Source of the DNA: Dermacentor variabilis
Taxonomy: Eukaryota; Arthropoda; Arachnida; Ixodida; Ixodidae
Direction of reading: 5' to 3'
Assembly: GCF_050947875.1 (NCBI RefSeq)
Contig: NC_134572.1
Coordinates: forward strand, 155,951,105 to 156,015,104
DNA length: 64,000 nt
Shown here: piece after piece, positions 33,168-44,934 of the stretch
Numbering within the stretch: position 1 is the first letter of the stretch
Layout: each line of letters starts with the position of its first letter
Notes under the pieces: generated by a model
Told to the model about the DNA's origin: nothing
Database searches by the model: none
What the model saw: only the letters and a program-made list of their open reading frames with translations
Position numbers and translations under genes: made by a program

Positions 33168-35290
33168 CATCATCATATTCATCAGCCTAGTTACGCCTAC
33201 TGCAGGGCAAAAGCCTCGCCCATACTTCTCCAAATACCCCCTCATGTACTAATTGTGACCATGTCGTCCCTGCAGACTTCCTAATCTCAAACCGCCCACC
33301 TAACTTTCTGCCGCCCGCTGCTACGCTTCCCTTCCCTTGGAATCCAGTCCGTAACCCTTAATGATCGTCGGTTATTTTCCCTCCTTATTACATGTCCTGC
33401 CTATGCCCATTTCCTTTTCTTGGTTTCAACTTAGTGGTCATTACCTCGCGTATGTTCCTTCACCCAGTCTGCTCTTTTCTTATCCCTTAATATTACACCC
33501 ACCATTCTTCTTTCATAGCTCGTTGCCCCGTCCTCAATTGAGGTAGAATCCTTTCCGTAAGCCTCCACCTTTCTGCCCATACGTGAGTACTGGTAAGGCA
33601 GCTGTTATACACTTTTCTCTTGAGGGATAATGGCAACATGCTGTTAATGATCTGAGAATGCCTGCCACACGCATCCAAGCCCATTCTTCTTCTTCTGAGT
33701 CTTTCAGCATCATGATCCGGATCCGTGGTCACTACCTGCCCTAAGTACATATATTCCCTTACCACTCCCAGTGCCTCGCTACCTATCGTTAACTGCTGTT
33801 CTCTACCGAGGCTGTTAAACATTACTTTTGTTTTCTGCAGATTAATTTTAAGACCCACCCTTCTGCTTTGCCTCTCCAGATCAGTGAGAATGCATTGCAA
33901 TTGGTCCCCTGAGTTATCAAGCAAGGCAATATTATCAGCAAATCGCAAGTTACTAAGGTATTCTCCAATAACTGTTATCCCCAATTGTTCCCAATCCAGG
34001 TCTCTGAATACCTCCTGTAAACACGCTGTGAATATAATTGGAGAGATCGTATCTCCCAACTTGACACCTTTCTTTATTGGGATTTTGTTGCTTTCTTTAT
34101 GGAGGACTATGATGGCTGTGGAGCCGCTGTAGATATCTTTCAGTATTTTTACACACGACTCGTCTGCGTCCTGATTCCGTAATAGCTCCAAGACTGCTGA
34201 GGTTTCGACTGAACGAAACGCTTTCTCATAATCAATGAAAGCTGTACATGAGGGTTGGTTACATTCCGCACATTTCTGTATCACCTGATTGATTGTGTGA
34301 ATATGGTGTATTGTTGAGTAGCCTTTACGGAATCCTGCCTGGTCCTTTGGTTGACAGAAGTCTAAGGTGATCCTGATTCTATTTGCGATTACCTTGGTAA
34401 ATACTTTTTAGGCAATGGACAGTAAGCTGATCGGTCTTTAATTTTTCAAATTTTTGGCGTCCCCTTTCTTATGGATTAGCATTATGTTAGCGTTCTTCCA
34501 AGATTCCGGTACGGTCGAGGTCATGAAGCATTGCGTATACAGAGTGGCCAGTTTTTCTAGAACAATGTGCTCACCATCCTTCAAGAAATCTACTGTTACC
34601 TGATCCTCTCCAGCTGCCCCCCCTTTCCATAGCTCCCAAGGCTTTCCTTCGCTTACTTGTGGGATTTCAAATTCCTCTAGACTATTCTTTCTTCCATAAT
34701 AGTCGTTGGTGCCACTGGTACTGTATAAATCTCTACAGAGCTCCTCACCCACATGAACTATCTCATCCATATGAGTAATAATATTGCCGGCTTTGTCTAT
34801 TAACGCCTACTTCTGGTTCTTGCCATTTCCAAGTTTATGCTTCACTGTTTTTAGGCTTCCTCCGATCCTGAGAGCATGTTCAATTCTATCCATAATATAT
34901 TTCCTTATGTCTGCTGTCTTACGCTTGTTGATTAACTTCGAAAGTTCTTCCAGTTCTATTCTAACTGTAGGTTAGCAGCTTTCATACATTGGCGTTTCTT
35001 GATGAGATCTTTCGCCTCCTGCGATAGCTTACTGGTATCCTGTCTAATGAAGTTACCACCGACTTCTACTGCGCACTCTTAAATGATGCCCGTAAGATTG
35101 TGCATAATTGTTTCAACAATAGGGTTTAACTCAGATTCCTGAGGTAAAGCCAAATATCGGTTCTGTAGCTTTATCAGGAATTCCTCTATTTTCTCATTTA
35201 CCGCTAATTAATTGATCGGCTTCTTATGCACCAGTTTCTCTCGTTCCCTCCTCAAGTCTATGTTAATTCGAGTAATTACCATTCAATGGT
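33167..35290 (-). mobile_element. LINE E: RTE-clade retrotransposon, 5'-truncated, decayed
   Basis: Minus strand. The 3' end is the typical RTE signature (gcccTGCAGTAGGCGTAACTAGGCTGATGA, here cut short) with ATG/ATC repeats at 33167-33182. RT sequence at 34440-33493 reads RPISLLSIA, FTKVIANRI, DQAGFRKGYSTIHHIHTINQ, the TAFIDYEKAFRSVET block, KKGVKLGDTISPIIF and LRFADNIALL. The catalytic box is FADN rather than FADD, and stops occur near 34435 and 34410. A linker (34770-34438: MDEIVHVGEELCRDLYST) and more degenerate sequence reach about 35290; no endonuclease N-terminus remains. It interrupts or truncates LINE B. Confidence 0.8.
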
Positions 35291-35639
35291 AACTGCAGCG
35301 CATCCTGCCGGTGCTGGTCAGCCTGCCAGCTGACCAGCTCAATGAGAGCGTATCACTAGGATGTCAAAGTTTACGCCTGCAGGAAGAGCCAGCGGACACA
35401 ATCACGACCAACAGAGGGTCGTTATTATCACCAGCCTCCAAGAACATTGATCAGCTAAGTGTGGACAGAGTCACTGGCAGCCGAACAAAATCATGATAAA
35501 AGCTTAGCTAAATTACATCACACAGCTAAAGGAGGCATTGCTAGGCGCAACGTGATGGTGCATGGGAGAGGAGGACTCTTGTATCGACACTAAGAGACCG
35601 AAAGGGCAGGATTCTAGATCAGTTAGTCGTACCTACTAA

Positions 35640-36740
35640 GTACAGAAAGGACCTTTTGAGTCTCTGTCATGGAAATCGGTGATCCGGCCACCTAGGCATA
35701 ACCAAATCAACGGGAAGATTGCTTATAGAATACTACTGGCCTGGCTGTTTCAAAGACGTACAAAACTTTGTAAGATCATGCGACGCCTGCCAGCGCTCGG
35801 GTAAGCCAGGAGAAACATGAAAAGCGCCACTAAACGTAGTGGCCTTAATAACAGAACATTTCATACGACTTGTGATAGACATGGTAAGGCCTCTACCAAA
35901 AACAAAATCGGGTTCCAGGTACTTGTTTGCCATGCTGTGTCCAGCTACAAAGTTTCCAGAAGTAATCCCTCTGAAAGAGCTCAGCTCCACCGAATTGGTA
36001 GACGTGCTTTTGACACTATTTGGACGAGTTGGATTTCCAGCTGAAATTCAGGCGAATGAAGGGTCAATATTCACCAGCGCACTGACTTCCACATTCTTGC
36101 AAAAGTGTGGGGTGAAGTTGATACACAGTTCCGTTAATCACCCTCAATCAAATAGTGTAGGGAGGTGGCCTTCAGTGCTTAAGCGAGTTTTGCGGTCGCT
36201 CTGTTACGAACACAAGGAGGACTGGGAGAATTGTCTTCCAGCCACTTTGTTTGCTTTGCGAACGGTTGCTCATGAGGCTACAGGGTTCTCGCCAGTAGAA
36301 CTAGTGTATGGGAGGACACTCCGTTCTCCACTGACAATGTTAAAAGAGATGTGGGAGGAAATAGCAGAAATTCTGACAGTGGTAGAATACGTGTTAAATC
36401 TGCTAGAACGGCTAAGTGCATCCCAAGAACTAGTCGAAAAGAACATTGAAGTAGCTCAAAAGAACGCCGAGTTCTATTACCACAAGAATGCGAGGCTTCG
36501 TACGTTTGACGCCGGAGACCAGGCAACGATCCTCAAACCTTGAAGACAGAACAAGCTTAAAGTTCACTGGGAAGGCCCCATTAAAGTGTTGCACAAACTT
36601 TCAGATACTAACTATGCTCTGAAAATGCCCGGTCGCAGGAAGGAGGTGAGGATATACCACTGCAATTTGATGAAGCCGTACGTAGAGCGGAGTGGAGTCG
36701 TTGACTGTACCATCAAAAAGCACGATGACACTGGTATCTA
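35640..36740 (+). pseudogene. Gypsy F integrase
   Basis: HHCC zinc finger: GHLGITKSTGRLL and FVRSCDACQRSGKPGE (35680-35815), then a stop where the join to KAPLNVVALITEHFIRL lies. In the core the first catalytic Asp is in LVIDMVRPLPKTKSG; the second is altered: the usual TDQG box reads ANEGSIF (about 36052), so Asp is lost. The Glu region reads HPQSNSVGRWPSVLK, where the usual VER is GRW, so the catalytic Glu is also lost. The C-terminal domain (FDAGDQATILKP, stop, KLKVHWEGPIKVLHKL) is present. The enzyme would insert element DNA into the genome; this copy cannot. Confidence 0.8.
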
Positions 36741-36799
36741 GTGTAATGAGTGTAAGCTGACTTCCAGCTCTGAAATCAGCCAGGAAGAAGTGGTAAAAC

Positions 36800-38170
36800 A
36801 ATCGGTAGGCTCGCACTCTCTTAGACCCGAGCAGCTAGATGAGCTAAGAGTGTTGTTAGGGGAATACCTCGACAAATTCAGCGATCGGCCAGGTAAAACC
36901 GAGCTAATAACGCATGAAATGGGGCTGACCTCAACCAAACCCACATGATGGAAGCCTTACAGGGTGTCTCCACGACAGAGAGAAATTATGGAGGCAGAAA
37001 TACAGCGCATGCTAGAGTTAAAAGTTATTGAGCGCGCTGAGAGTGACAATACGTCACCGCTAATACCTGTTGCAACCAGTAACAGATATCCTCGTCCGTG
37101 TGTTGATTACCGGAAGTTAAATGCCCTCCCTAGGGATCAGGTGTACCTGATAGGCAACATTGAGGAACGAATCGAAAGCGTTAGCGCTGCTAAATACATT
37201 TCAACTATAGATGTGCGGGGATACTGGCAAGTTCCCCTTTCAGAAAGTCCCAGCCGCTGTGCCGTATTTATCTCACCTGTAGGCACTTTTCGCCCTCTCG
37301 CACTCAGCTTCGGGCTCAATAACGCGCCATTTAGCTTCCCTAAGTAATGGATATTGTCCTGAAAGACTTGCAGGAGTTCGCCTTGCCATATCTTGATGAT
37401 GTAGCATTTTTTTCGGACAGCTGGAAAGAGCACGTATCGCACCTCAAACAGATGTTCTCACGGTTGAGGGAAGCCGGTTTAACGATTAAAGCAGAAAAGT
37501 GTAGGTCTGGCTGCTGGCAGGTTACTTACCTGGGCCATGTTGTCGGTCAGGGCACGAGATGGCCGGCCTAGCTGAAAACAGCTACGATTGGAGAATTTTC
37601 ACAGCTGCGCACGAAGACAGACATTCGTTCATTTTTGGGATTTGGGGGGTACTATCAACGGTACATTCCGAATTACTCGCAAATATCAAGTCCTTTAACG
37701 GACGCCCTCCCAAAGGAACCACCGAATAGCGTGCACTGGGATAAGGGCAAATAGAACGCTTTACAAAGTTTGTAAACGGTATTGGTTTCTCGTCATGGGC
37801 GCCGCGCGCCACACTGCAGAAAAGAATTCACTGTTCAGTGCGATGCACGCGACAGAGGTATGGGCGTCGTACTTAGGTCGGCGACGATAAAGAGGAACAT
37901 CCTATCCTCAATGCCAGCCGTAAAATGACTGTAAGAGAGGAAGCCTACAGCGCTTCAGAGAAGGAGTGCGCTTGTTTGGTCTTGGCAGCGCACAAGTTGT
38001 CGTGTTACTTTTATGGAGCGAGGTTCATCTTCGAGACCAATCACTGTCCTCATACGTGGCTCTATCAAATGTCACAAAAAATGGCCACTTGCTCCGATGG
38101 AGCCTCACTCTCCAAGAGTACAACTTCTGCGCTAGATATAACAAGGAAAAGTTGCATAGCAATGCGGGTA
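36800..38170 (+). pseudogene. Gypsy F reverse transcriptase and RNase H
   Basis: Follows the integrase after a linker with LLGEYLDKFSDRPGKTEL. RT motifs: YRVSPRQREIMEAEIQRML, PRPCVDYRKLNAL, ISTIDVRGYWQVPLSE, LSFGLNNAPFSF, and LPYLDDVAFFSDSW with an intact YLDD (about 37387-37398). The RNase H has FTVQCDARDRGMGVVL, then a frameshifted EEAYSASEKECACLVLAAHK and CYFYGARFIFETNHCP. Stops interrupt at 36945, 37345, 37569 and 37753. It ends near 38170, where the family's usual 'NADGLSR' block is no longer readable. Confidence 0.8.
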
Positions 38171-38233
38171 GTTAAAGCAGGCTAATTTGAATTCTGCCTT
38201 TGAGGGCCCCGCCTAAATTTTAGTGTTGTTATT

Positions 38234-39060
38234 GTTATGACTAAACGCGGTCGGCGGACCAAGCATAGTTCGTGGATTCGCCATGTACGCTGTATGAAGC
38301 AGGGGAGCCCCTGGAAGATATTTTGCATGGCCGTCCCACAGGGCTTAGAAATCATGGACGGACGCGGTGGGCATTGTCTGTCGGGTCAACATTGGGACGA
38401 AGAGGCGCCTGCTCGAGAAAAGCATCGTGTCTCCAAGAACCCACTCACCTAGATGTGGTCAGCAAAACCTCTGTGGAAGTGTGTGTGACCCTCCCCCTAA
38501 AAGGCGGGCGGACTACGATGAGGTTGGACACTACGAATTGACGGCGAACTGCCGTTTTCCCTCACCTAGGGATCTAGGGAGGACAAAGCGTTTATGAGCA
38601 ACTGTTGTTCGGCGGCTGAGTGTGGTTTCTCTAGCAGTCATGCTAGACTGATGAACTGCAACGTCCTTATATACCCGCCGTGGTTCCTCAGCGGCTATGG
38701 TGTTGGGCAGCTGGGCACGAGGTCGCGGGGTCGAATCCCTGCCGCGGCGGTCGCATTTTGATGGGGGCGAAATGCGAAAGTGCCCTTGTACTTAGATTTA
38801 GATGGAGGTTAAAGAACCCCAGGTGGTCAGAACTTCCGGAGTCCTCCACAACGGAGTGCCTCATAATCAGAAAGTGGTTTTGGCACGTAAAATGCCATAA
38901 TTTTTACCGTCCTTATGTAGATAAGGTAAATAAACCCATATTTCTAGTTCTTCATGAGAAGCAGTCCTTCCCTTCAACAACTTCTTCAGCGTCGATAAGT
39001 TGGACGACGGCATGCGCCAGCTGTCATCTATTCCATTCCCGGTTCCAAAATTTGCAAACT
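38234..39060 (+). repeat. LTR-like sequence downstream of Gypsy F, carrying a SINE
   Basis: Directly follows Gypsy F pol. Its first ~125 bp recur at 10857-10985. It contains no coding frame and, once the SINE is removed, an AATAAA at 38930-38935. This would suit the 3' LTR of Gypsy F. Without a matching 5' LTR in the window the limits and the identification remain inference. Confidence 0.45.
38674..38907 (+). mobile_element. Ruka-like tRNA-derived SINE of ticks
   Basis: A tRNA-like head with an A-box-like region (TTCCTCAGCGGCTATGG) and a B box (GGGTCGAATCC) is followed by a body with 'tttgatgggggcgaaatgcg', 'aaagaaccccaggtggtcag' and 'ggttttggcacgtaaaatgc'. This layout and wording correspond to what I know of Ruka, a SINE described from the tick Rhipicephalus appendiculatus. 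It is flanked by a 12-bp target duplication with one mismatch: cgtccttatAta (38662-38673) and cgtccttatGta (38908-38919). Confidence 0.85.
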
Positions 39061-39156
39061 GGTTATTACACTAAATGCAGCACTTCAGCTTCAGTTTATC
39101 AAACGCTTATTCGATTCTGTGGACGAAAGGAGTTGCCTGTGAAAGCGCAAACAAAC

Positions 39157-39159
<3 letters not shown>

Positions 39160-39252
<93 letters not shown>
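39160..39252. repeat. (TA)n microsatellite
   Basis: About 45 TA units with one TG interruption at 39211. The protein-like frames through it are repeats of Tyr-Ile and are not genes. Confidence 0.95.
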
Positions 39253-39255
39253 CTC

Positions 39256-39276
39256 TGGGTGACTGAGTAGCCTTAG

Positions 39277-39336
<60 letters not shown>

Positions 39337-39357
39337 CTAAGGCTACTCAGTCACCCA
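39256..39357. repeat. 102-bp perfect palindrome with TA-repeat centre
   Basis: tgggtgactgagtagcctta and the following bases are exactly mirrored as the reverse complement at 39333-39357; the ~50 bp between are TA repeats, themselves self-complementary. The result is two 51-bp arms without a loop. Confidence 0.9.
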
Positions 39358-39359
39358 TG

Positions 39360-40369
39360 GCTACGGCTACAACGAGATAAAAAGTGTGGCGTGCGTTCCG
39401 ATATCGCTTTCTCTTTCGTAAATCTGTATATAATGATGGCCTCGCAACTGAAAGTTTATTTCGGAAACAGCAACGGAGGGTCCTGACTGTCCATATGTAA
39501 TACACTATCTAGTGCGTTAAGTTGCCTCTGCCTGTTAGTTAACGAGACGAATATATTACATAGCGATTGAAGCACCAATGTTAAACGACTCACCGGTATT
39601 GCCCTCCCTAGTCGCAGCTGATCCGGCTCCCATTTTGATGCAGACGTGTTCTACATGGCGCACGACTGAAACCTAGGTTTCGGTCTTTTACACCCCATGT
39701 TAAGTAACGGGAGATGTCGAAGCGCAATAAACTGGTTTTAGCACAAAATAACCAACCGATGTACGAACCAAAGAATCTGTACCTGCAGTGCACGCGCACA
39801 TACCTGTGAAATTTTAAATCCAAGCCAGAGGTCACGTGGGAGGTCTATGATGCTCAACGCAATTCTGCGTTCAATGTGGCACGAAACAAGAAAGTTGGTA
39901 ATAAAGAGTACAATGTAAAATTAGGAATAATAATTTTGCGCTCTTTGTCATGTAATAAAAACGCTTCGCTTACTGTTGAAGAAAGTTTGTAGGTTAAAAT
40001 TCCGCTTACTACGGCGCCTCTAGCGGGAGATAATGAGATCACGGAGGCAATATTTTTAATTGGTGTACTATTCCTGTTTTTCTTTTTTGACGGCGCCGCG
40101 CGGTGAATTTTTTTCGCCTTCTGTGGCCATTTGTTGAACTTGAGGGTGTTGGGAGCCTGGAATCGCTTTCTGATTGTTGGCGCGCGACAGCGGAAGCATG
40201 TTTACCGGAAGTAGGCGGCTCATTTTTAAATCTGACACTAGACGGCTCTAGCTTGCCAGCCAGTGACATTAACATACATGTAAACTGAGGTACATCAGCG
40301 GAATGCGATACGGCAAGATAATGCGATATGCTTCTACTGTATTCATGTAAACGCGGCTATTGTCTGATC
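39360..40369. other. No recognised gene
   Basis: Mixed composition with several short frames on both strands, none with a recognisable family. The part at 40260-40369 looks repeat-like. I see no RNA gene. Confidence 0.35.
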
Positions 40370-40815
40370 TGCCTGCGCTACTGATTGTCACTCGTCACCA
40401 GACCGCCACGTGCGACGACAAAAGTGAGCAGTTCACGAGTTCGTGTTATTGGTTTGGTGCATAGGTGCTTTGCTTTTCTTCTGCCAATAAAGTCACACGT
40501 CGTGTTTACTCAACGTGGCTTGTTTCTATGAGCGTCAGGAGACGCTCTTTATTCTCCTTGAAATTAAAACGCGGCACCTGAGGCCTGCTACAAAGCCAGC
40601 AGAGCGAGCACGGCGCATACCCTGCGTACGCCACCGGTAAAATGCGGCCATATTGACTATTGCACAAAAATTGGATTTCCGCTTCCTGTTTAAGCAGCGC
40701 CATCTGTCGGGCCCCCCGGTAAGTTTCATGCACTGCCGCTTCTTATTTCCACACCAATGTGGAAGGTGTGGTTTCCCTTCTCTAAATTTGGTTCTTTATT
40801 CTACGGTGCCGGCTG
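40370..40815 (-). repeat. Dispersed repeat, copy 2 (inverted relative to 5525-6020)
   Basis: The reverse complement follows the 5.5-kb copy in order: 'cttcttattt..tgtggaaggt', cagatggcgctgcttaaaca, 'ccggtggcg', 'gactttattggcagaagaaaagca', 'ctgctcacttttgtcgtcg', 'gacaatcagtagcgcaggcaga'. The similarity ends where the first copy runs into its tandem units. Confidence 0.7.
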
Positions 40816-41010
40816 GTTGTGCGTGCTACTACGAAGTGTTTGCGTAATCGCGTGGTTTTATGTTGGTTATAATGAAGTGTGACTTAGTTCATGCATACAA
40901 AAGTGCCAGAAAATATTTCTGTCTCTTTGAAAACTCGCCGTATGCGTGGCGCACCAGAAAAAAGTGGACCAATGATTTTCATGCCGCCACCTTTGTCTCT
41001 GGTTTTCGTG
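40785..41010 (+). repeat. Left arm of a long inverted repeat
   Basis: Matches the reverse complement of 41275-41500, best over 'ttataatgaagtgtgactt', 'aaaactcgccgtatgcgtggcgc' and 'ccaatgattttcatg'. The spacer is about 265 bp. Confidence 0.65.
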
Positions 41011-41274
41011 GCAATTCTGATCGGAGTAACATCGCAGCATCGTCAACCACGCAGCCAGTCATGCGCAGACGAAAGGTACGCACAACACGCGTGTGGTTAG
41101 CAAGCATGATTACTTACCTTTTCAATGTTGCGACGCGCTCGAACAGCGCCCTCTAGGTTGGCCGTGCTGGGATGTTACTCGAAGCATACATATGCTGTTG
41201 CGTACTGGAGAAGCTGAGGCACACTGATACGCATTTCTTTGCGACTTCCATCTAACTTTCCGCGACAAGCAGGC

Positions 41275-41500
41275 CTAGCGGGACAAAGGTGAAGCCATCA
41301 AAATCATTGGTCTACATTTGGCTAGCGCGCCACGCATACGGCGAGTTTCCAGAGAGAAACTAAGAAGCTTTCTTCTGGCACCTTTGTGTGCACGAAGTCA
41401 CATTTCATTATAACACACACAAAACTACACCCGACTACACAAAATACGTTGAAGCAGAACTCACAACCAGCGGGCTCTGATAAAATACAGAACAGGATAC
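41275..41500 (-). repeat. Right arm of the long inverted repeat
   Basis: Reverse complement of the 40785-41010 arm, roughly 75% alike by eye, with small insertions near 41400-41440. Confidence 0.65.
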
Positions 41501-43369
41501 ACGAATGAATGGGATGAGCGTCCCCTTTAAGGTACATTACGGTAACTGGTACATTCTCGTCTTTTGTCGTGTTGCGCACAACGACACATGCTATTGCGAT
41601 ACAAAATTGATCATCGAACTTTCTGTAATGTTCCCTACAGCTTAGCGCAGAACGAAATTCTATCAGGTATTTCTGGTTTTTAATAACTTCTACGAAATGC
41701 AGCCAGGAAGAGCATGGCCTTCGAGATCTGTTTATGTTATTGTTAGGAAGCCCTCATCGGGTGTTGTGATTTCAAGAATTTGACTTCGGTTGAGAGAGAA
41801 TTGTTGTTCAGAATCCCCTCTGTGACGTTTTGCGCTCCTGCCTGTGATACCTGCGCCGTCAGTCCGTTTGAAGTAACTTGCTGCAGCTGTCGTGTGCAGT
41901 TTGCGATGTTTCTGGGTGCGTTTTAACTGTTTCAGTCGGAAAGCGTCAAATTTTCGAGTGCTTGTCGCTCGTGTGGCGCAGGTTACATCCGTCTCGTCCG
42001 CATTTGCTTTCGTGTCGGTGTGTGCGGTGTGCGCGGGTGGTGCTCTTGTCCTTCGTTCCTTGTGTGTTTATCGTGCGGCCCACGAATCTGTGCATTGTGC
42101 ATAAGTCCCATGTGTTGGGTGCCACAAATGTGCGGTGGTATACGACGTGTTTGCAGCCAACTGCTGCATTACATTTCAGCGAGTAGACGGAGTACGTTAC
42201 ACGCAGTTTTCATTGTTTGTTCATTATCTTTGTGATTTACTGCATCAGCGATAGAAAGAACAATACGATTCCATGACGTTGCATTGTGAATGTGCAATTT
42301 TGCGACTGGTTTGCCTTCTTCAATGAATGTCCTTTTAAATAGATGTTCTTGCTTGATAGCAAAAATATCTGTAATGTGTTTGAAATAAACCGGCTGTTTA
42401 TTTCATGAAAATTGCAGTCAGCGGTAATTTTACAAGATCTTAGCAATCCAGCGTTGCAAATCTAGCTATAAAGCCAAACGTGTAAACGTGTTCCAGTACC
42501 TGAATCTTACTATGATGTGTCAGTATCTCAGCATGTTATCGGTGCTCAGGGCCTTGCAGTATGTTAAAGCAAAATCTGGTTTTATATTCATCTGGAGTAG
42601 TTTATGTCATTTCTTCATATCATGTGTTCCAAGTACAAGTTATTCATGGGTGCACTGCTGGTTTTTTGGAGTTAAAATACACCTTGATAATACTATTGAA
42701 CAGTATACGTTGCAATGCTTTCTACATGAAATCAGGAGTATTATATATTGCGCCATGCCTAGCTACTCCTTGCAAGTATTTATCTGAGTAAACAAAAGCT
42801 GATCTTTACATCGCATGTAGTTTGTAATTCACGAAGCAAAAAAAAAATAATTTAAACCTGTGAACAAAAAATATTATTTCACGCAATCTTGTTAGTTGGG
42901 AAGTTCGCTTTGCCACTAAATTATTGTGTATGTGGGATGTTTACATGCATTTGCCTGGACAGTGGCACAGAGCGCGGCATGAGCCGCAATCTGCTCACTA
43001 GAAAATAATCTCCTATGTCACACTACCGTTAAAATCACAGGTTGATTGAGCGAACATGTGTTGTTTTCTGAGTTACACATTGGCCAAGCCATCTGTAAGC
43101 AAAGTGGTTGTGATTAGTAAATATCAACCCTTTCTCCTTTTCACTTTGCAGAATTATCTGGTTCTCGCATAATGTTTAATGTAATACAACGTAACTCAGC
43201 ACATCACTGGAAAGTCATTTCATGAAAACTAGAAACAGAAACTTACATTCATCATAACCGCTTTGTTTTGTGCCTTCGCATGAAGTGTAGGATTGGTATG
43301 TATTCATAAGTCATTACAATAATATATCTTGAAGGTGCATGTTTTCCAAAGCTTCGTATTAGCCGACTG
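41501..43369. other. No recognised gene
   Basis: The stretch 41840-42200 is comparatively GC-rich with overlapping open frames on the plus strand but no recognisable domain; it could be a promoter or first exon. 42240-43370 is AT-rich and I see nothing in it. Confidence 0.35.
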
Positions 43370-43539
43370 CGTGGAAGGATGACATGATTGAAAGCGCCAT
43401 GAGCCTTCTGAGAAGAGACGTTTGGAGAACAAAAGGAACGTAGACTTTTCTTATCCCTTTGAACATCAGTATGGTCTTTCCATTCTCAAGGGTATGCTTG
43501 CAAGACGGTTTGTCGTGGTGGTGCTCTCACAGTTGTTCA

Positions 43540-44760
43540 GCAGATAGGAGCTGAATGACACGGTTTGTTGACAGTGCAGCGGCTTGGACGTTGTTAACGG
43601 CCTTTTCGTACTTGATGTTTACGCCCTACATGGAGAGCTTCAAGGACCATCGGAAGAGATGGCCTCGAGGATTTTTTATGTTTTTAGGCCACTGCATTGC
43701 CGCGTGATCAGTAATCATATTGAAAGGCGTTTTTATGGAGATCACAATGCCATATATTGATGTCATCAATAATTGCTGAATATTCAAGTTCTGTGATGGC
43801 GTAGTTGGTTTCATGTTTTAGCAGCTTGCGTGAATCGCATGCAAGTGGATGCTCTCGACCTTCATCATCAGCCTGCTTCAAGACGGCGCTGATTCCTTTG
43901 GTGGAAGCATCGTAGTGGAGCACCCAAGGACTGGCGGTATCGTACACGGCAAGGATGGGTTCTTCCCTTTCTCATTTCTTAACCTGAGTGAAAGCCAGTT
44001 CATATTCATGGTCCCAGTTCCAGGTAGTGTGTTTGCTGAGTAGGCGTGCCAGTGGATGAGCATTTTCATTGAAGCGGGCGATGTAACGACGGTAAAGATG
44101 GATGGTGCCAAGAAAACGCGTTAACTGTTTAGGGCGTGATGGCGTGGGAAACCGCAGGATTGCCTCCACGTTGCTTTCTTTCGCAGTGACTGTGCCATTT
44201 GAAACCATGTGTCCTAGATGCTCTATGGAAGATTGTGCGAACTGACATTTCTTCAATTTCAGTTTAACGCATTCGCTTCTAAAAGGGCTTATAACGGCAT
44301 TTATATACTTGAAATAGTCTGGCAAAGTGTCAGAATAGACAATGTCATCAAAGTAGTTCATGACGTGCGTCAAGTGGTGTTTGGTCAAGATGGGCTTGAC
44401 AGCCCACTCGAAAGTAGCTGGAGCATTCCGGAGACCAAAGGCATGACAAGTCATTCGTAATGACCGGTACGTGTGACAAAGGCCGTTTAAGCAATGTCTT
44501 CCGGATGCATCCTCACGTGCCAGTAACCTGATGGTATGTCTAACGTAGACAAATACGCCGATTTCCCGAGGGACTCAAGAACGTCGTCATTGTGAGGGAT
44601 GGGTTGATAGTCGGGCACCGTCACTCCGTTTAGCTTGCGGTAATCGACGCAGAAACGCGTGCGTCCTCCTCCTTCTTTCTCGGCCAGAAGTGCCGGCGCA
44701 GCGTACGGTGACTTAGACTGTCATATTGCTCCTCGTGCGAGAAGGTTGTTGATTTGTCTA
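43540..44760 (-). pseudogene. Gypsy G reverse transcriptase and RNase H
   Basis: RT fragments: RFCVDYRKLNGVTVPDYQP (near 44640), YLSTLDIPSGYWHVR, MTCHAFGLRNAPATFEWAVK, and the catalytic box MNYFDDIVYSDTLPD, where FDD replaces the usual YLDD Leu-Asp-Asp context but both Asp are kept. LRFPTPSRPKQLTRFLGTIH and YRRYIARFNENAHPLARLL follow. RNase H has LHYDASTKGISAVLKQ, LACDSRKLLKHETNYAITE and PFNMITDHAAMQW. Role: copies element RNA into DNA. Stops and shifts near 44460, 43950 and 43800 make it non-functional. Confidence 0.75.
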
Positions 44761-44934
44761 TTTCGACGCTATGGGCTTCTGAGAATTGATAGGGAGCCCT
44801 GCGGATAGGAACATTGTTGGTGAGAGAATGTCATGCGTTTCGCTAGTGATGCACCCAGTGTCAGTCTGTGATATGGAAAACAATGACCTCGTACATATGG
44901 ACAAGCTGCTTTAATGCCCTCCTATGAGTTTCAT

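Larger units (their letters stand above)
35290..38200 (+). mobile_element. Gypsy F: Ty3/Gypsy-type element with integrase upstream of RT (Gmr1-like order)
   Basis: The plus strand reads, in order, integrase zinc-finger and core (35640-36540), integrase C-terminus (36545-36740), a linker, then reverse transcriptase and RNase H (36800-38170). The linker is continuous polyprotein-like sequence, so this is one pol gene, not two neighbouring elements. Ordinary Ty3/Gypsy elements have RT-RNase H before integrase; IN-first order is known from the Gmr1 group. No protease or gag is recognisable upstream, where the element abuts the RTE. LTR-like sequence follows at 38234. Confidence 0.8.

Noticed and set aside
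39075..39279. Long Tyr-Ile repeat 'proteins' on both strands
   Set aside because: They are translations of (TA)n microsatellites, as at 61306-61671.
41878..42235. Overlapping plus-strand frames, Cys-rich
   Set aside because: No domain, no splice context and three frames open at once; treated as non-coding.
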